A DNA stretch of 64,000 nucleotides from Desulfocapsa sp. (GTDB lineage: Bacteria > Desulfobacterota > Desulfobulbia > Desulfobulbales > Desulfocapsaceae). The DNA lies in the NCBI GenBank assembly GCA_021737265.1, contig JAIPEF010000002.1, positions 1 to 64,000 of the forward strand, given 5' to 3'. Of this stretch, positions 8,846-17,969 are shown one piece after another. The translations under genes and the position numbers were made by a program. The notes under the pieces are model-generated. The model did not search any database. It was not told the DNA's origin and saw only the letters and a list, made by a program, of their open reading frames with translations. The stretch's first letter is position 1, and each line of letters begins with the position of its first letter.

Positions 8846-9910
8846 CTATTGATACCGTTCTTTGAGATCATAAAGGGTATCAAGGTACAGGTCTGAACTT
8901 TTTAGGGCAGAACCACCCGTTTCCATTTCGGAGATCAGCATATCAACGGCAGGTTTCAAAGCAATGCCATGACGATTTTTCTGCTGTTTATTGGCCTGAT
9001 CAATAATAAGAATAGCATAGTAGGTTACCACCATGCGTGATTGGGAATCCCTTCTGAAAAGATACTGCCTGCCACCCATCGTGTTGAGAAAGAAACATGC
9101 ATACTCATAGATAGCGTCATGGATAATTTCTTTGGCATACGTTGTCTGGCTGCATTCAGGCATTGCGACGACAAAGTGGTAGTCGGCAAGGATTTCCTCA
9201 AGTCGATCCTTTTCATTGTCCAGTATCCCTTTGAGCATGAGGATATTGTCTTTCCCGGAAACCCTGAAAAAATGGGCAGTGTTTTTCAGAATGGTATAGA
9301 GATCGTCTGATTCGCGGGTAACCTGTGGGGGATTGGAAAGGAGTTTTTGCACAAGGGCGGTAAAATGGATACGACTTGGTGTGGCCAGGTGGTAACCATC
9401 CATATATGGCTGACTGTCCAGGTGCCTGTAAAAGTCAGTTATCCCCTGTGTTGCATTCTCGCAGAGTGTGGCTGCCTGATCGGGCACAGCAGGAGGCTTA
9501 ACTGGAATATTCGTTTCGTTATCATGAAGGGGAGTAGGGTGGAGTTGTGGATTGGTCTGTTCTATTGTTGAAGCGTTTTGCAAATCATCTGTTTGTGATG
9601 CGTTCTCTTCAGTCCTCCCACTTTCTTTATCTACGGTCGAAAAAACAATTATCTCCTTCTCCTGCCGGCCATTTTTTCCGTTGACTCGATTGCTGTCGGC
9701 TGCTTCCCCTTCAGGGACTGTTTGTTTGGTTGGGTTTGAAGCATCAGGTCTCAACAGGCGAGCTATCGGTGATTCCGGGGTGGTATTTAAATAAAAAAGT
9801 GTCCCGCCGACGAAAATGATCAGAAGAAAAATGACAATTGCAGGGAAAATATTTGATTTCTTGCGGCCGGAAGGAGTTTTTTGGGATTTTTTTTCATCAG
9901 CAGGATTCAT
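8846..9910 (-). CDS. Membrane-anchored protein of unknown function
   Basis: This 354-residue protein begins with a basic cytoplasmic segment (KKSQKTPSGRKKS), one transmembrane helix at about 22-41, then a low-complexity Ser/Thr/Asn/Gln/Glu-rich linker to about residue 140 and a folded, mostly helical periplasmic domain (about 145-354). That domain contains two cysteines, one in CENATQG and one in PECSQTT, which could form a disulfide. I do not recognise the domain. The upstream 346-base gap to ppaC carries the divergent start regions. Confidence 0.6.
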   Translation of the reverse strand: MNPADEKKSQKTPSGRKKSNIFPAIVIFLLIIFVGGTLFYLNTTPESPIARLLRPDASNPTKQTVPEGEAADSNRVNGKNGRQEKEIIVFSTVDKESGRTEENASQTDDLQNASTIEQTNPQLHPTPLHDNETNIPVKPPAVPDQAATLCENATQGITDFYRHLDSQPYMDGYHLATPSRIHFTALVQKLLSNPPQVTRESDDLYTILKNTAHFFRVSGKDNILMLKGILDNEKDRLEEILADYHFVVAMPECSQTTYAKEIIHDAIYEYACFFLNTMGGRQYLFRRDSQSRMVVTYYAILIIDQANKQQKNRHGIALKPAVDMLISEMETGGSALKSSDLYLDTLYDLKERYQ

Positions 9911-10144
9911 GTATACCCCTTAAGAGAGGAGATGGGTTTTTTAAAAAATAAACAGATTAGTAATATACAGTAGCCTCATTGTAAAGTCACGGTGAAATCT
10001 TCCTTTTACAGGCCGGATTTTGAAGATGCTTAGTGATTATATTCTTCGTTTTTCTGCAAGCTAAATCAGGAGAAAGAGAAGTGGCCAGATTTTCACTGGA
10101 GTTCATTAGAAGTTGGTTAGAGTTAGCAAAAAGTCCGTTTTTCT

Positions 10145-10173
10145 GCTTGACTCACTCAGGCTAAGGCACTATT
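10145..10173 (+). promoter_or_regulatory. Putative sigma70 promoter for ppaC
   Basis: TTGACT (10145-10150) and TATTGT (10168-10173) are separated by 17 bases, about 85 bases upstream of ppaC. Only partial consensus, so tentative. Confidence 0.4.
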
Positions 10174-10257
10174 GTTCCCAGCAATTTAAGAGGAAAATTA
10201 AGAAATCCCCGGAGTGGGGCATACTTTAACTAATAAAAATTTTACGGAGGAAAAAAA

Positions 10258-11187
10258 ATGACAATTTATGTAACAGGTCACGCTAACCCTGACACCGATT
10301 CAGTAACTGCTGCCATCGGCCTTGCCACCCTTTTGAATGCACAGGGCCAGGACGCTAAAGCCTGTATGCAGTCTTCTCTTGAGAAACTCAATCCCGAGTC
10401 AACTGTAGTTCTCGAGAAATTTGGTCTTACTGCTCCCGAAGAGATGCACGATGTAGCCGGAAAAACCATCGCCCTTGTAGACTTCAGTGATATTGGGCAG
10501 GCTCCTGCCAACGTTACCGATGCAGAAGTTGTAACCATCGTTGATCATCACAAAGTCGGTGACATAACCACCAACAACCCCATTCTTGTACGCGTTGAGC
10601 CTGTAGGTTGTACCGGAACTGTACTCAATAAGATGTTTAAAGATGCTGGTGTTGCAATTCCTAAAGATGTTGCAGGTGGAATGCTGTCAGCCATCCTTTC
10701 CGATACCGTTAACTTTAAGTCCCCCACCTGTACCGATGATGACAAGGCTGCTGTTGCCGAGTTGAAGGTTACTGCCGGTGTAGATGATACCGACGCTCTG
10801 TTCATGGATATGCTGAAAGCAAAATCTTCTGTTGCGGGTGTTCCGGCAAAAGATCTGCTTTTCCGTGATTACAAAGATTTTGATATGAATGGAAAAAAAG
10901 TTGGTGTTGGCCAGCTTGAGCTTGCCACCCTTGATCAGGTTGCTGACATCCGTGAAGATCTTCTTAATGCTGCAAAAGAAGTCAAAGCTGATGGACGCCA
11001 CTCCGTTCTTCTTATGCTCACTGATGTTGTAAAAGAAGGAACAGAGCTGGTTGTTGTTTCCGATGATGAAGCCCTTATCGAAGGCGCTTTTGGTGGAAAA
11101 CTTGATGGCACTTCCATGTGGATTGATGGGATGATGAGTCGTAAAAAACAGACTGTGCCCAATCTGCAAAAAGCATTTGGCTGCTAA
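10258..11187 (+). CDS. ppaC: Manganese-dependent inorganic pyrophosphatase (family II)
   Basis: This 309-residue family II (DHH/DHHA2) soluble pyrophosphatase hydrolyses PPi to phosphate, pulling sulfate activation and biosynthesis forward. Metal ligands are visible: His8 and Asp12/Asp14 in GHANPDTDS, Asp75 in LVDF, and the DHH triad at 96-98. The C-terminal substrate motif SRKKQ is present near residue 295. A very strong GGAGG site sits before the ATG and a clear terminator follows at 11276, so it is a single-gene unit. Length matches the family. Confidence 0.95.
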   Translation: MTIYVTGHANPDTDSVTAAIGLATLLNAQGQDAKACMQSSLEKLNPESTVVLEKFGLTAPEEMHDVAGKTIALVDFSDIGQAPANVTDAEVVTIVDHHKVGDITTNNPILVRVEPVGCTGTVLNKMFKDAGVAIPKDVAGGMLSAILSDTVNFKSPTCTDDDKAAVAELKVTAGVDDTDALFMDMLKAKSSVAGVPAKDLLFRDYKDFDMNGKKVGVGQLELATLDQVADIREDLLNAAKEVKADGRHSVLLMLTDVVKEGTELVVVSDDEALIEGAFGGKLDGTSMWIDGMMSRKKQTVPNLQKAFGC

Positions 11188-11275
11188 TTTGTAACAGCTT
11201 ACCAGAACATCAGTTGTGTACTGGTAATTTTTTTACTGTGCCGAACTCTTCCAGCAGAATCTGGTTGTTCATTTA

Positions 11276-11317
11276 AAAAGGTGTTTTCGGGGTAACCCGA
11301 AAACACCTTTTTTTTTA
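11276..11317. terminator. Bidirectional rho-independent terminator between ppaC and the cytochrome gene
   Basis: GGTGTTTTCGGG (11280-11291), loop GTAA and CCCGAAAACACC (11296-11307) form a 12-bp hairpin flanked by A's on the left and nine T's on the right, so it can serve both converging genes. Confidence 0.92.
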
Positions 11318-12931
11318 TTCTGCGGGGCAGGATACTTTTGGTAATTTTGTGTTGTAAACGAAATTGTCATCATGGTCATCTGTGTGACAGGTGAGGCAGA
11401 TTTTTTTACCGGGCAGTTTGGTCATTTTAAATCGTTCCGGCTCCATACTGTGTTTCTTGCCAGCTCCATGGCAGGTTTCACAACCCACTGCCTGTAACTC
11501 TTGAGGAAAGTTCAGCAAATGTTCAAGGGGCTGTTGACCCAACGGTATGGTTTGGATATCCTGTGTCATGTGGCAGGGAAGGCACTGCAGGTCCAGGTTC
11601 TTTTCCTTTTCAACCAATGTTGTATATGCATCTGCATGATTGGTGCTCTTCCAGAAATCTGTCTGCTTCGCATGACATATTGCACAGCCTTGATTGCCAA
11701 GCATGTCCTGGCCATACCCGGTGGGATTCTCAGCAGCCTGTTTGGCTAAAGCTGCTTTTTTCTTTTTATGGAGCTCTCTGATCTCATTTTTTAACTGGGT
11801 TAGTTTATTTTCCGTTTTCAAATCAAAAGGCATACTTTTCTTCAGATCAACAAATTGTATTATATACTGATCTTTATTGGCGTCTTCGTTATTGATTTGT
11901 TTCCCTTTGTTTTGCCTGGAGACGATTTCTTTATTCAGTTCCTCTTTTTCATTCCGTAGTCGGGTAATACTACTTTCGTATTTACCGGCATTTGCAGGGA
12001 TCCCTGCTTTCTTTTCCAAGCGTTTCAACTGCCAGTTTAAAGCCCCAAGCCTGTTTTGCAAGTCGGCAAGCTGTTTCGAATTGTCTTCAGCCCACTGTCT
12101 TTTACTGCCAAATTTGAGGTCGAGAAGTCCCTGATATTTCCCCTGCGTTCCGGTTTGGGTAAGAAGGGTGCCGTTTACCTGCAGAGGTGAGATGTTTCCT
12201 TTGCGTCTGTCTGCCCCTATGATGAGATGAATATTTGAAAACTGCTCAGCAATCTGCTGGTTTTCAGCATCCGTCAGGGTTGAAAGCAGGATTATGAATG
12301 GATTGTTTGTTGTGTTGTTGATGTCTTTTAAGAGTTCGGGCAGAATCGTATTCCATGGTTTGATGATAAGACCGGGTTCTGTTTGGGGAGAGTTTGCGGT
12401 TATGGCAGTAATAACAACATCCACACCTTGTATTTTTTTACTGATCCACCTCTTAAACAGTGGCTTTTCTTCCCCATCAAGGAGGTTGGCAGAAATCCAG
12501 GGGACGTTTTTGTCTCGATTATGACGAAGAAAGTCAACTCCTGCGGCTAAATCCAGGGGGCCAACTCCAACTGCGGTATAACCAAGTTCTTGATAGATTT
12601 CGATGATGCTATCAGCGGTCAATCGTTCTTGATTGACACCTGCTTCTATATTGTGGCGTTTAAAGAGGAGATTTCCTGAATCAAGGAGAAGCTTCTCTTT
12701 TTTACCATGGTCACTGAGGGTATTGATTTGAAAAGTTTTTCTGGACAGACCGCCCAATTGATTTGTCTTTCAGCCGCAGGGTTCAGTTTCGCCCTGCACA
12801 TTTCCTGAAAAAAAGAGCAGCAATGGAGGGGATGGAGCTCCAAGGGCCAGGTGGGGAAGAGTCGGCAATAAAAAGAAAATCATGCAGAGAATACAAATTT
12901 TTCCTGTTTGAAATAGATTATTTTTTGTCAT
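11315..12931 (-). CDS. Selenocysteine-containing tetrahaem cytochrome with metallophosphatase-like domain (UGA recoded at 12772-12770)
   Basis: The full frame runs from ATG 12931, overlapping the rarA stop, through an in-frame TGA at 12772-12770 to the stop at 11315: 538 residues if TGA is read as Sec54. Residues 1-31 form a Sec signal peptide (basic start, hydrophobic core CILCMIFFLLPTL, then ALGA). The UGA lies in EPCGUKTNQLGGLSRK. From family knowledge, UshA-like exported proteins carry PCGC-x-x-x-QLGGL here, so Sec replaces the second Cys. Residues about 60-290 resemble the calcineurin-type metallophosphatase fold, then a charged coiled coil, then four CxxCH haem sites at about 416, 450, 484 and 512. 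An ORF beginning at TTG 12757 would have no export signal, which haem c attachment requires. Periplasmic electron transfer is inferred; the substrate is unknown. Confidence 0.85.
12741..12772 (-). promoter_or_regulatory. Putative bacterial SECIS element after the UGA codon
   Basis: In the mRNA, the 18 bases after UGA are followed by the loop GGUCU. The loop is closed by UGGGC/GUCCA (five pairs including one G-U, plus a possible sixth U-G). Loop sequence and UGA-to-loop distance equal those I recall for the E. coli fdhF SECIS. It supports SelB-dependent decoding. Confidence 0.75.
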
Positions 12932-14264
12932 TATTTTGTCTCTGTTTAAGTATTATACGCCACTTTTCCAGCCGGTCTTTGACAAGTGCTTCATAGCCGC
13001 GGGTAGTGGGAAAATAAAAAAGGTTCTCCTGTATCTCAGGTGGAAGATGGTCCTGGGATACAAGTGCTCCATCAGAATCATGAGCATACTGATATCCCTT
13101 GCCGTAATTCAATTCTTTCATAAGACGGGTGGGGGCATTTCGCAGATGAAGTGGAACCGGGAGGGTGCCGGTTTTACGGATACATTTTTGGAGCATATAT
13201 TCTGCAGTGTATAAACTGTTGCTTTTTGGTGCAGTGGCGAGATAGGTCACGGCTTGGGCCAGGGCCAGTTTTCCTTCCGGAAGCCCCAAGGTGTGATAGG
13301 CATCTCTACAGGAAATTGTGTGTACCAGCGCCTGAGGGTCTGAAATACCGACATCCTCTGATGCAAAACGGATGAGTCGTCTGCAGATATACAATGGATC
13401 CTCACCGGCTTCCAGCATACGGTAAAGCCAGTAAAGGCTGCCATCGGGATCGGAATCACGGAGGCATTTATGCAAGGCAGAGATGAGATTGTAATGTTCA
13501 TCACCATTTTTATCGTAACGTAGAGTTGTTTGCTGAGCAGCTTCCCCAATATCGTCAGGGGCAATTACCCGCTGTTTGTCCTTCGTTGACTTTTTCCGAT
13601 GAAGAACCATTGTTGCTGCTATCTCAAAAGTGGTGAGTGCTTTTCTGGCATCGCCGTCAGCCAGTGCAGCCAAAAGTTCAAAGCCCTCATCTGTAATAGT
13701 CAGTTCATGGCCGCCAAAACCAAGCTCAGAATCATTCAGGGCCCTCTGTAAAATGGTTCTAAGATCTTTTTTGCCTAAAGGATTGAGGACAAGAACTCTA
13801 CAGCGTGAAAGAAGAGGGGCAATGACCTGAAATGAAGGATTTTCAGTGGTGGCCCCAATCAGAGTAAACAGCCCACTTTCAACATGGGGAAGGAACGCGT
13901 CCTGTTGACTCTTATTAAAACGATGGATCTCGTCAATAAAAAAAATAGTTCCTCTCTGTTCTTTGTCGCGGAGAACCTCAGCCTTGGTCACGATTTGACG
14001 AACTTCTTTAACTCCAGATAACACAGCAGAAAAGTAAACAAAATCAGCAGAAGTTGAACGCGCAAGGATTCTGGCAAGGGTTGTTTTACCTGTGCCTGGT
14101 GGGCCCCAGAGAATAAGAGAGGGCAGGGACCCGGATTCAAGCATACTTTTCAGGAGTTTACCCTCTCCCAGCAGATTTTCCTGACCGACTATCTCGTCAA
14201 GTGATTGCGGACGCATACGCTCTGCAAGTGGCTTTTGGTGTTTTTGGGTAGGGGGCACGATCAC
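12918..14264 (-). CDS. rarA: Replication-associated recombination protein A (AAA+ ATPase)
   Basis: This 448-residue clamp-loader-like AAA+ ATPase of the RarA/MgsA/WRNIP1 family acts at stalled replication forks. The Walker [10 protein letters not shown] (about 55-63), Walker [20 protein letters not shown] and sensor-1 GATTENPSF are all present, as is the C-terminal tetramerisation region ending in [13 protein letters not shown]. Start GTG at 14264 lacks a convincing ribosome site; a second GTG two codons later is equally possible. Its 3' end overlaps the start of the selenocytochrome gene by 14 bases, so the two are probably co-transcribed, although no functional link is obvious. Confidence 0.92.
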   Translation of the reverse strand: MIVPPTQKHQKPLAERMRPQSLDEIVGQENLLGEGKLLKSMLESGSLPSLILWGPPGTGKTTLARILARSTSADFVYFSAVLSGVKEVRQIVTKAEVLRDKEQRGTIFFIDEIHRFNKSQQDAFLPHVESGLFTLIGATTENPSFQVIAPLLSRCRVLVLNPLGKKDLRTILQRALNDSELGFGGHELTITDEGFELLAALADGDARKALTTFEIAATMVLHRKKSTKDKQRVIAPDDIGEAAQQTTLRYDKNGDEHYNLISALHKCLRDSDPDGSLYWLYRMLEAGEDPLYICRRLIRFASEDVGISDPQALVHTISCRDAYHTLGLPEGKLALAQAVTYLATAPKSNSLYTAEYMLQKCIRKTGTLPVPLHLRNAPTRLMKELNYGKGYQYAHDSDGALVSQDHLPPEIQENLFYFPTTRGYEALVKDRLEKWRIILKQRQNNDKK

Positions 14265-14449
14265 AGGGATTTTTTAAAAAAAATGAAACAAGGATGAGGG
14301 TTCATCTGGATAAAATTTTCAAGAGAACACAGTAGTATGATTTTGATACAATGAGAATATAAATCATCACTATTCACAAACAAATTTATTTGTGATACTG
14401 TCCAGTGATTATACAATTCTTTCCTATTAAAAATTTGAGGTTCATTCTC

Positions 14450-14827
14450 ATGGCCTTTTATAAAATTCTTGTTGTGGATGATGAAGCATTTATTGCTGAC
14501 ATCAGTCGCATGGCCCTCGGTGATGCAGGTCACGATGTGCTCTGTGCCTATAATGGTGAACAGGCGGTTGAATTGGCAATGGAAAATCATTTCGATCTTG
14601 CCATTGTTGATGCCATGCTTCCCGGCATGACCGGGATAGAGACATTTGAGGCAATCAGACATATTATTCCCTCTATTCCCGGGATACTTGTTACAGGCTT
14701 TGCCAGTCAGGAAATGGTAGCTGAGGCAATGGATAAAGGGATCAGCCGGGTACTGCAAAAGCCATTGGAGACTGTTGAACTTATGAGGGCAGTTCAGGAA
14801 ACTTTTGCCGCTAAAGAGGGGCGGTGA
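14450..14827 (+). CDS. Single-domain response regulator (CheY-like receiver)
   Basis: This 125-residue stand-alone receiver has the acidic pocket VVDDEAF near residues 7-13, the phospho-acceptor Asp in AIVDAMLPG (about 53), the Thr in LVTGF and the Lys in LQKPLE. No output domain follows, so it must act on a partner, as CheY or Spo0F do. The ATG at 14450 is preceded by GAGG. No kinase gene is adjacent; the nearest in the window are at 45.6 and 55.7 kb. Confidence 0.85.
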   Translation: MAFYKILVVDDEAFIADISRMALGDAGHDVLCAYNGEQAVELAMENHFDLAIVDAMLPGMTGIETFEAIRHIIPSIPGILVTGFASQEMVAEAMDKGISRVLQKPLETVELMRAVQETFAAKEGR

Positions 14828-14906
14828 ATAAAAAACTTTACTCTCGCAGCAGCCACAGGGGTGAACTGCTTGCTTCCTCTCCCTCTCTTCTTGGGGAGAG
14901 GGCCCC

Positions 14907-15134
14907 TCAAGATTTAATCACCTGAAATACTGTATTGTCGAATTGCACTCTATCGTTGGCATACAGTTTACGGCCGCGGCGTATTTCCAGAGAATCATTA
15001 ACCAGGACCTTTCCCTCTGAAATCCTTATTTTTGCCTCCAGTCCATCCTGGACAACATTGGCAAGTTTTAAGAACTGGCTCAGCCTGATAGGCTCTTTGT
15101 TAATTGATATTTGAACAGGATTATGTCTGTGCAT
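14907..15134 (-). CDS. S4-domain RNA-binding protein (YbcJ-like)
   Basis: This 75-residue protein is essentially one S4 RNA-binding domain: PIRLSQFLKLANVVQDG...AKIRISEGKVLVNDSLEIRRGRKLYANDRV, with the alternating charged/hydrophobic pattern of the alpha-L motif. The family includes YbcJ and the S4 modules of ribosomal protein S4 and pseudouridine synthases. Its target RNA is unknown. It converges with the response regulator, with a short C/T-rich stem (CTCTCC...GGAGAG) between them. Confidence 0.8.
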   Translation of the reverse strand: MHRHNPVQISINKEPIRLSQFLKLANVVQDGLEAKIRISEGKVLVNDSLEIRRGRKLYANDRVQFDNTVFQVIKS

Positions 15135-15372
15135 TGGATTCGTATTTTTGTTAAAGGTATCTTGTCCAGCGAATTGGGATGGCAGCCATCTGCTGGTCAG
15201 GAATGGCAGTGAAATAATAAAAGTCAGTCAAGTACGCAGATGATATATAAAACTTCTTATGGTACTATAGCTTGACTTGAGTAAACTGGAAAGAAAAGCC
15301 TGGGTTTTTTTTCATTATCCATTACGGATATAAAAACGCAGAGAGTATTTTTAAAGAACGAAAGGCTTTGTC

Positions 15373-15515
15373 AGGAGCCTGTCTGAAAATGCCCTTTTTC
15401 CCCGACTCTTCGTTGCTTGTGAAAAATAATGCTCGGAATAGTATGTAGATGCCTGTGCTTATTTTTCACAGATGCCTCGATTTGAGAAAAAATGTCTCTT
15501 CTCGGACAAGCTCCT
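15373..15515. repeat. 143-bp palindromic element with imperfect terminal inverted repeats
   Basis: The termini AGGAGCCTGTCTG (15373-15385) and CGGACAAGCTCCT (15503-15515) match inversely at 11 of 13 positions. An inner pair, TGTGAAAAATAA (15418-15429) and TTATTTTTCACA (15459-15470), is perfect. It lies just upstream of the gabD start. There is no ORF and no clear target duplication. It is probably a second MITE or hairpin-repeat type. The rest of the 15135-15551 gap holds nothing recognisable. Confidence 0.45.
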
Positions 15516-15551
15516 AGCCATCTGAAAAATATTTTTAAATTGAGGTATGAA

Positions 15552-17003
15552 ATGAACTTACAGGACCCTGCTCTTTTTCGGCAGGAGTGTTATATAGACG
15601 GATCTTGGATTGATTCCGCTGAGAGGATTGAGGTTCTCAATCCTTATGACCAAAGTGTTATAGGATCTGTTCCCTCTCTTGGAATGAATGAAACCCAGAA
15701 GGCCATAGTTGCAGCTAAAAAAGCATTCCTGGATTGGAGAAATCTGACAGCAAAAGAACGTTCAGGGTATCTCAGGCGATGGTATGACCTGATTGTGGCC
15801 CATAAAGCCGATCTGGCTTATATTATGACCAGTGAGCAGGGGAAACCCCTCGAAGAGGCAGAAGGGGAAGTATTATATGGCGCCGCCTATGTTGAATGGT
15901 TTGCTGAAGAGGCTAAAAGGGTCTATGGGAATACCATCCCCATGGCCCAGAAAGGGAAACGTATTGTAGTTTTAAAAGAGCCTGTTGGGGTATGTGCTGC
16001 CATAACCCCATGGAATTTTCCTTCCGCCATGATTACCAGGAAGGCAGCACCGGCGCTTGCTGCCGGGTGCAGTGTTATTGTGAAACCTGCTGCTCAAACA
16101 CCATTCTCAGCACTTGCCTTGGCAGAACTTGCCCATCGTGCCGGAATTCCTAAAGGTGTCTTTAACGTTATAACTGGCCCCGCAAGAGAAATTGGGGCAG
16201 AATTAACTGCCAGTCCCATTGTTCGAAAATTGAGTTTTACCGGCTCCACGGAAGTTGGTAAGAAATTGATGGCGGCCTGCAGTGAAACAGTGAAAAAAAT
16301 ATCTCTTGAACTTGGAGGGCATGCCCCTTTTCTGGTTTTCGATGATGCTGATCTGGACAAGGCCGTTACAGAGGCTGTTGCATCAAAATACAGGAATGCT
16401 GGACAGACCTGTGTTTGTGCCAATCGTTTTATTGTTCAGGAAGGCGTCTATGATGCCTTTGCGAATAAACTTGCCGAAGCTGTTCGTGCTACGTTGCGCG
16501 TTGGTTCAGGATTTGAAAAAGGTGTGAACCAGGGGCCACTGATAGATCTCAATGCCGTCCTGAAGGTTGAAGACCAGATTCAAGATGCCTGCGACAAGGG
16601 AGCTAGAATTATTGCCGGTGGAAAACGGACAGGGGAAAGTGGGTACTTTTTTGAGCCGACTATTCTTGTTGATGTGACATCTGAGATGAAAATTGCCAGA
16701 GAAGAAACATTCGGTCCTGTGGCGCCACTCTTTGTCTTCAAGGATGAGGCTGAAGGTGTCGCCATGGCGAATGACTCAAAGTACGGGCTCGCTTCCTATT
16801 TTTTCAGCAGGGATTTGTCACGGTGCTGGAGAGTCACAGAGGCTTTAGAATATGGAATGGTTGGTGTCAATACCGGACTCCTGTCTTCTGAGTCTGCTCC
16901 TTTTGGCGGAATGAAAGAATCAGGTATTGGAAGAGAAGGATCCATGTACGGTATTGAGGAATATCTCGAGATTAAATATATGTGTATCGGGGATGTGGAG
17001 TAA
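15552..17003 (+). CDS. gabD: NAD(P)-dependent aldehyde dehydrogenase, succinate-semialdehyde dehydrogenase type
   Basis: This 483-residue aldehyde dehydrogenase is closest in architecture to GabD (E. coli GabD is about 482 residues), which oxidises succinate semialdehyde to succinate. Visible signatures are ITPWNFPSAMITRK (cofactor cleft), FTGSTEVGKKL, the catalytic Glu in LELGGHAP, the catalytic Cys in NAGQTCVCANR, and the C-terminal FGGMKESGIGREG. ATG 15552 has GAGG six bases upstream. A longer frame back to 15492 runs into the palindromic element and is rejected. A glutarate-semialdehyde or other short-chain substrate remains possible. Confidence 0.82.
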   Translation: MNLQDPALFRQECYIDGSWIDSAERIEVLNPYDQSVIGSVPSLGMNETQKAIVAAKKAFLDWRNLTAKERSGYLRRWYDLIVAHKADLAYIMTSEQGKPLEEAEGEVLYGAAYVEWFAEEAKRVYGNTIPMAQKGKRIVVLKEPVGVCAAITPWNFPSAMITRKAAPALAAGCSVIVKPAAQTPFSALALAELAHRAGIPKGVFNVITGPAREIGAELTASPIVRKLSFTGSTEVGKKLMAACSETVKKISLELGGHAPFLVFDDADLDKAVTEAVASKYRNAGQTCVCANRFIVQEGVYDAFANKLAEAVRATLRVGSGFEKGVNQGPLIDLNAVLKVEDQIQDACDKGARIIAGGKRTGESGYFFEPTILVDVTSEMKIAREETFGPVAPLFVFKDEAEGVAMANDSKYGLASYFFSRDLSRCWRVTEALEYGMVGVNTGLLSSESAPFGGMKESGIGREGSMYGIEEYLEIKYMCIGDVE

Positions 17004-17127
17004 CTGAATTAGAAATGCCTGTTTCCTGATGGGTAGAAAAAATCTAGACAAAAAATATTGTTTGCACTACCTAGTACACTGTAAGGCTTATAATTTCTCA
17101 TCGAAGTCATCCTCGAGGGAGTAATCG

Positions 17128-17217
17128 GTGATCCAGAGCGGAGCTAAATTCCTGGATACCCGATAACGCTTGTCCCAGTATGTTTTAAGCAGGGAGCACT
17201 CGGGTATGACGGACGAA
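17128..17217 (+). repeat. ~90-bp dispersed repeat, copy 1 (inverted copy at 50116-50204)
   Basis: This stretch, with CCTGGATACCCGATAACG and GCACTCGGGTATGACGG at its core, recurs almost base for base in the opposite orientation at 50116-50204. Both are intergenic. It carries CCCGATAAC and CGGGTATG palindromic halves. Confidence 0.75.
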
Positions 17218-17220
17218 CCC

Positions 17221-17252
17221 AAAACGGCACATTAAGGTTTACGCTGTACTGG
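17221..17252 (+). repeat. 32-bp dispersed repeat, copy 2
   Basis: Identical over 32 bases to 380-411 and directly abutting the 90-bp repeat at 17128-17217. In both places it follows a CCCGAGTG/CGGG-type palindrome, so the two repeats probably travel together. Confidence 0.7.
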
Positions 17253-17356
17253 CAATAGAATAAACTCTTCTGCTTGTCTCTCTGAAACAGGAAAATGTAA
17301 AAGACAGTCTTAATATTATTGGGTAATAATGGAAAACTAAAAATGGAGAAAACAGT

Positions 17357-17863
17357 ATGAAAAATGGAAAAGCACAAAAACAAAAGGTTTTTCTTGGGAT
17401 AGTAACAGTACTGCTGTTTATGCTCAGTGGCTGTATTCCTGGAACAACTAACACCAGTACTCCTCACGCTGCACAGGGCAATTTTGAAGATCTTCCGCCC
17501 GTATCAAGTACTGTTGGCAATTATGAAGATATAGAGATTCCCGCTGATATGAAATACAGCACCAAGAAGAGTATGTCCATCAGGACAGAATCTTTTCGTG
17601 GTGGAATTATTCATTACAGCGGTAGGATAGAAATGTATTCCTTAAAAGAGTTCATAATTTCTTCCATGAAAACGAATAAATGGAAACTGGCCGGGGAAGT
17701 TTCAAGTGAAAATGTTATTCTTGCTTTTACCAAGCCTAATAAAACATGTATGATGAAGATAGAAAATAATGGTGCCATGTCTGATACTACTTTGACCATG
17801 TATGTGACTGTGGATGTGGCAGCAGCCGCATCTTTGAACGCTTTCGGAGAACCTGTCAGGTAG
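17357..17863 (+). CDS. Lipoprotein of unknown function
   Basis: This 168-residue protein has a lipoprotein signal: basic start KNGKAQKQK, hydrophobic core and lipobox LSGC with Cys26 as the lipidation site. The mature part begins with a polar linker, then a compact alpha/beta domain (about 58-165; EIPADMKYSTKKSMSI...). That pattern resembles small outer-membrane lipoproteins conserved in sulfate reducers, but I cannot name the family. GGAG lies eight bases before the ATG. A clear terminator at 17891 ends the unit. Confidence 0.75.
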   Translation: MKNGKAQKQKVFLGIVTVLLFMLSGCIPGTTNTSTPHAAQGNFEDLPPVSSTVGNYEDIEIPADMKYSTKKSMSIRTESFRGGIIHYSGRIEMYSLKEFIISSMKTNKWKLAGEVSSENVILAFTKPNKTCMMKIENNGAMSDTTLTMYVTVDVAAAASLNAFGEPVR

Positions 17864-17890
17864 CTTGAGAAATTCTTTTTCCAATTATCG

Positions 17891-17930
17891 GCCGTTATCC
17901 CTTCTCTTTTTTGGGGGTAACGGCTTTTTT
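17891..17930 (+). terminator. Rho-independent terminator of the lipoprotein gene
   Basis: GCCGTTATCCC (17891-17901) pairs with GGGGGTAACGGC (17913-17924) and is followed by six T's. It lies upstream of the chosen Sel1 gene start, which argues against longer starts that would put the hairpin inside that coding sequence. Confidence 0.85.
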
Positions 17931-17969
17931 GGTTTGTTCAGTATGATGTTACGTCCCTTCAAAGAGATA

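Noticed and set aside
12646-12843. A different-frame ORF overlapping the start of the cytochrome gene, suggesting a frameshift.
   Set aside because: The signal peptide and CGU motif are in the same frame as the cytochrome, interrupted only by TGA. No frame change is needed, and the overlapping ORF has no protein-like features.
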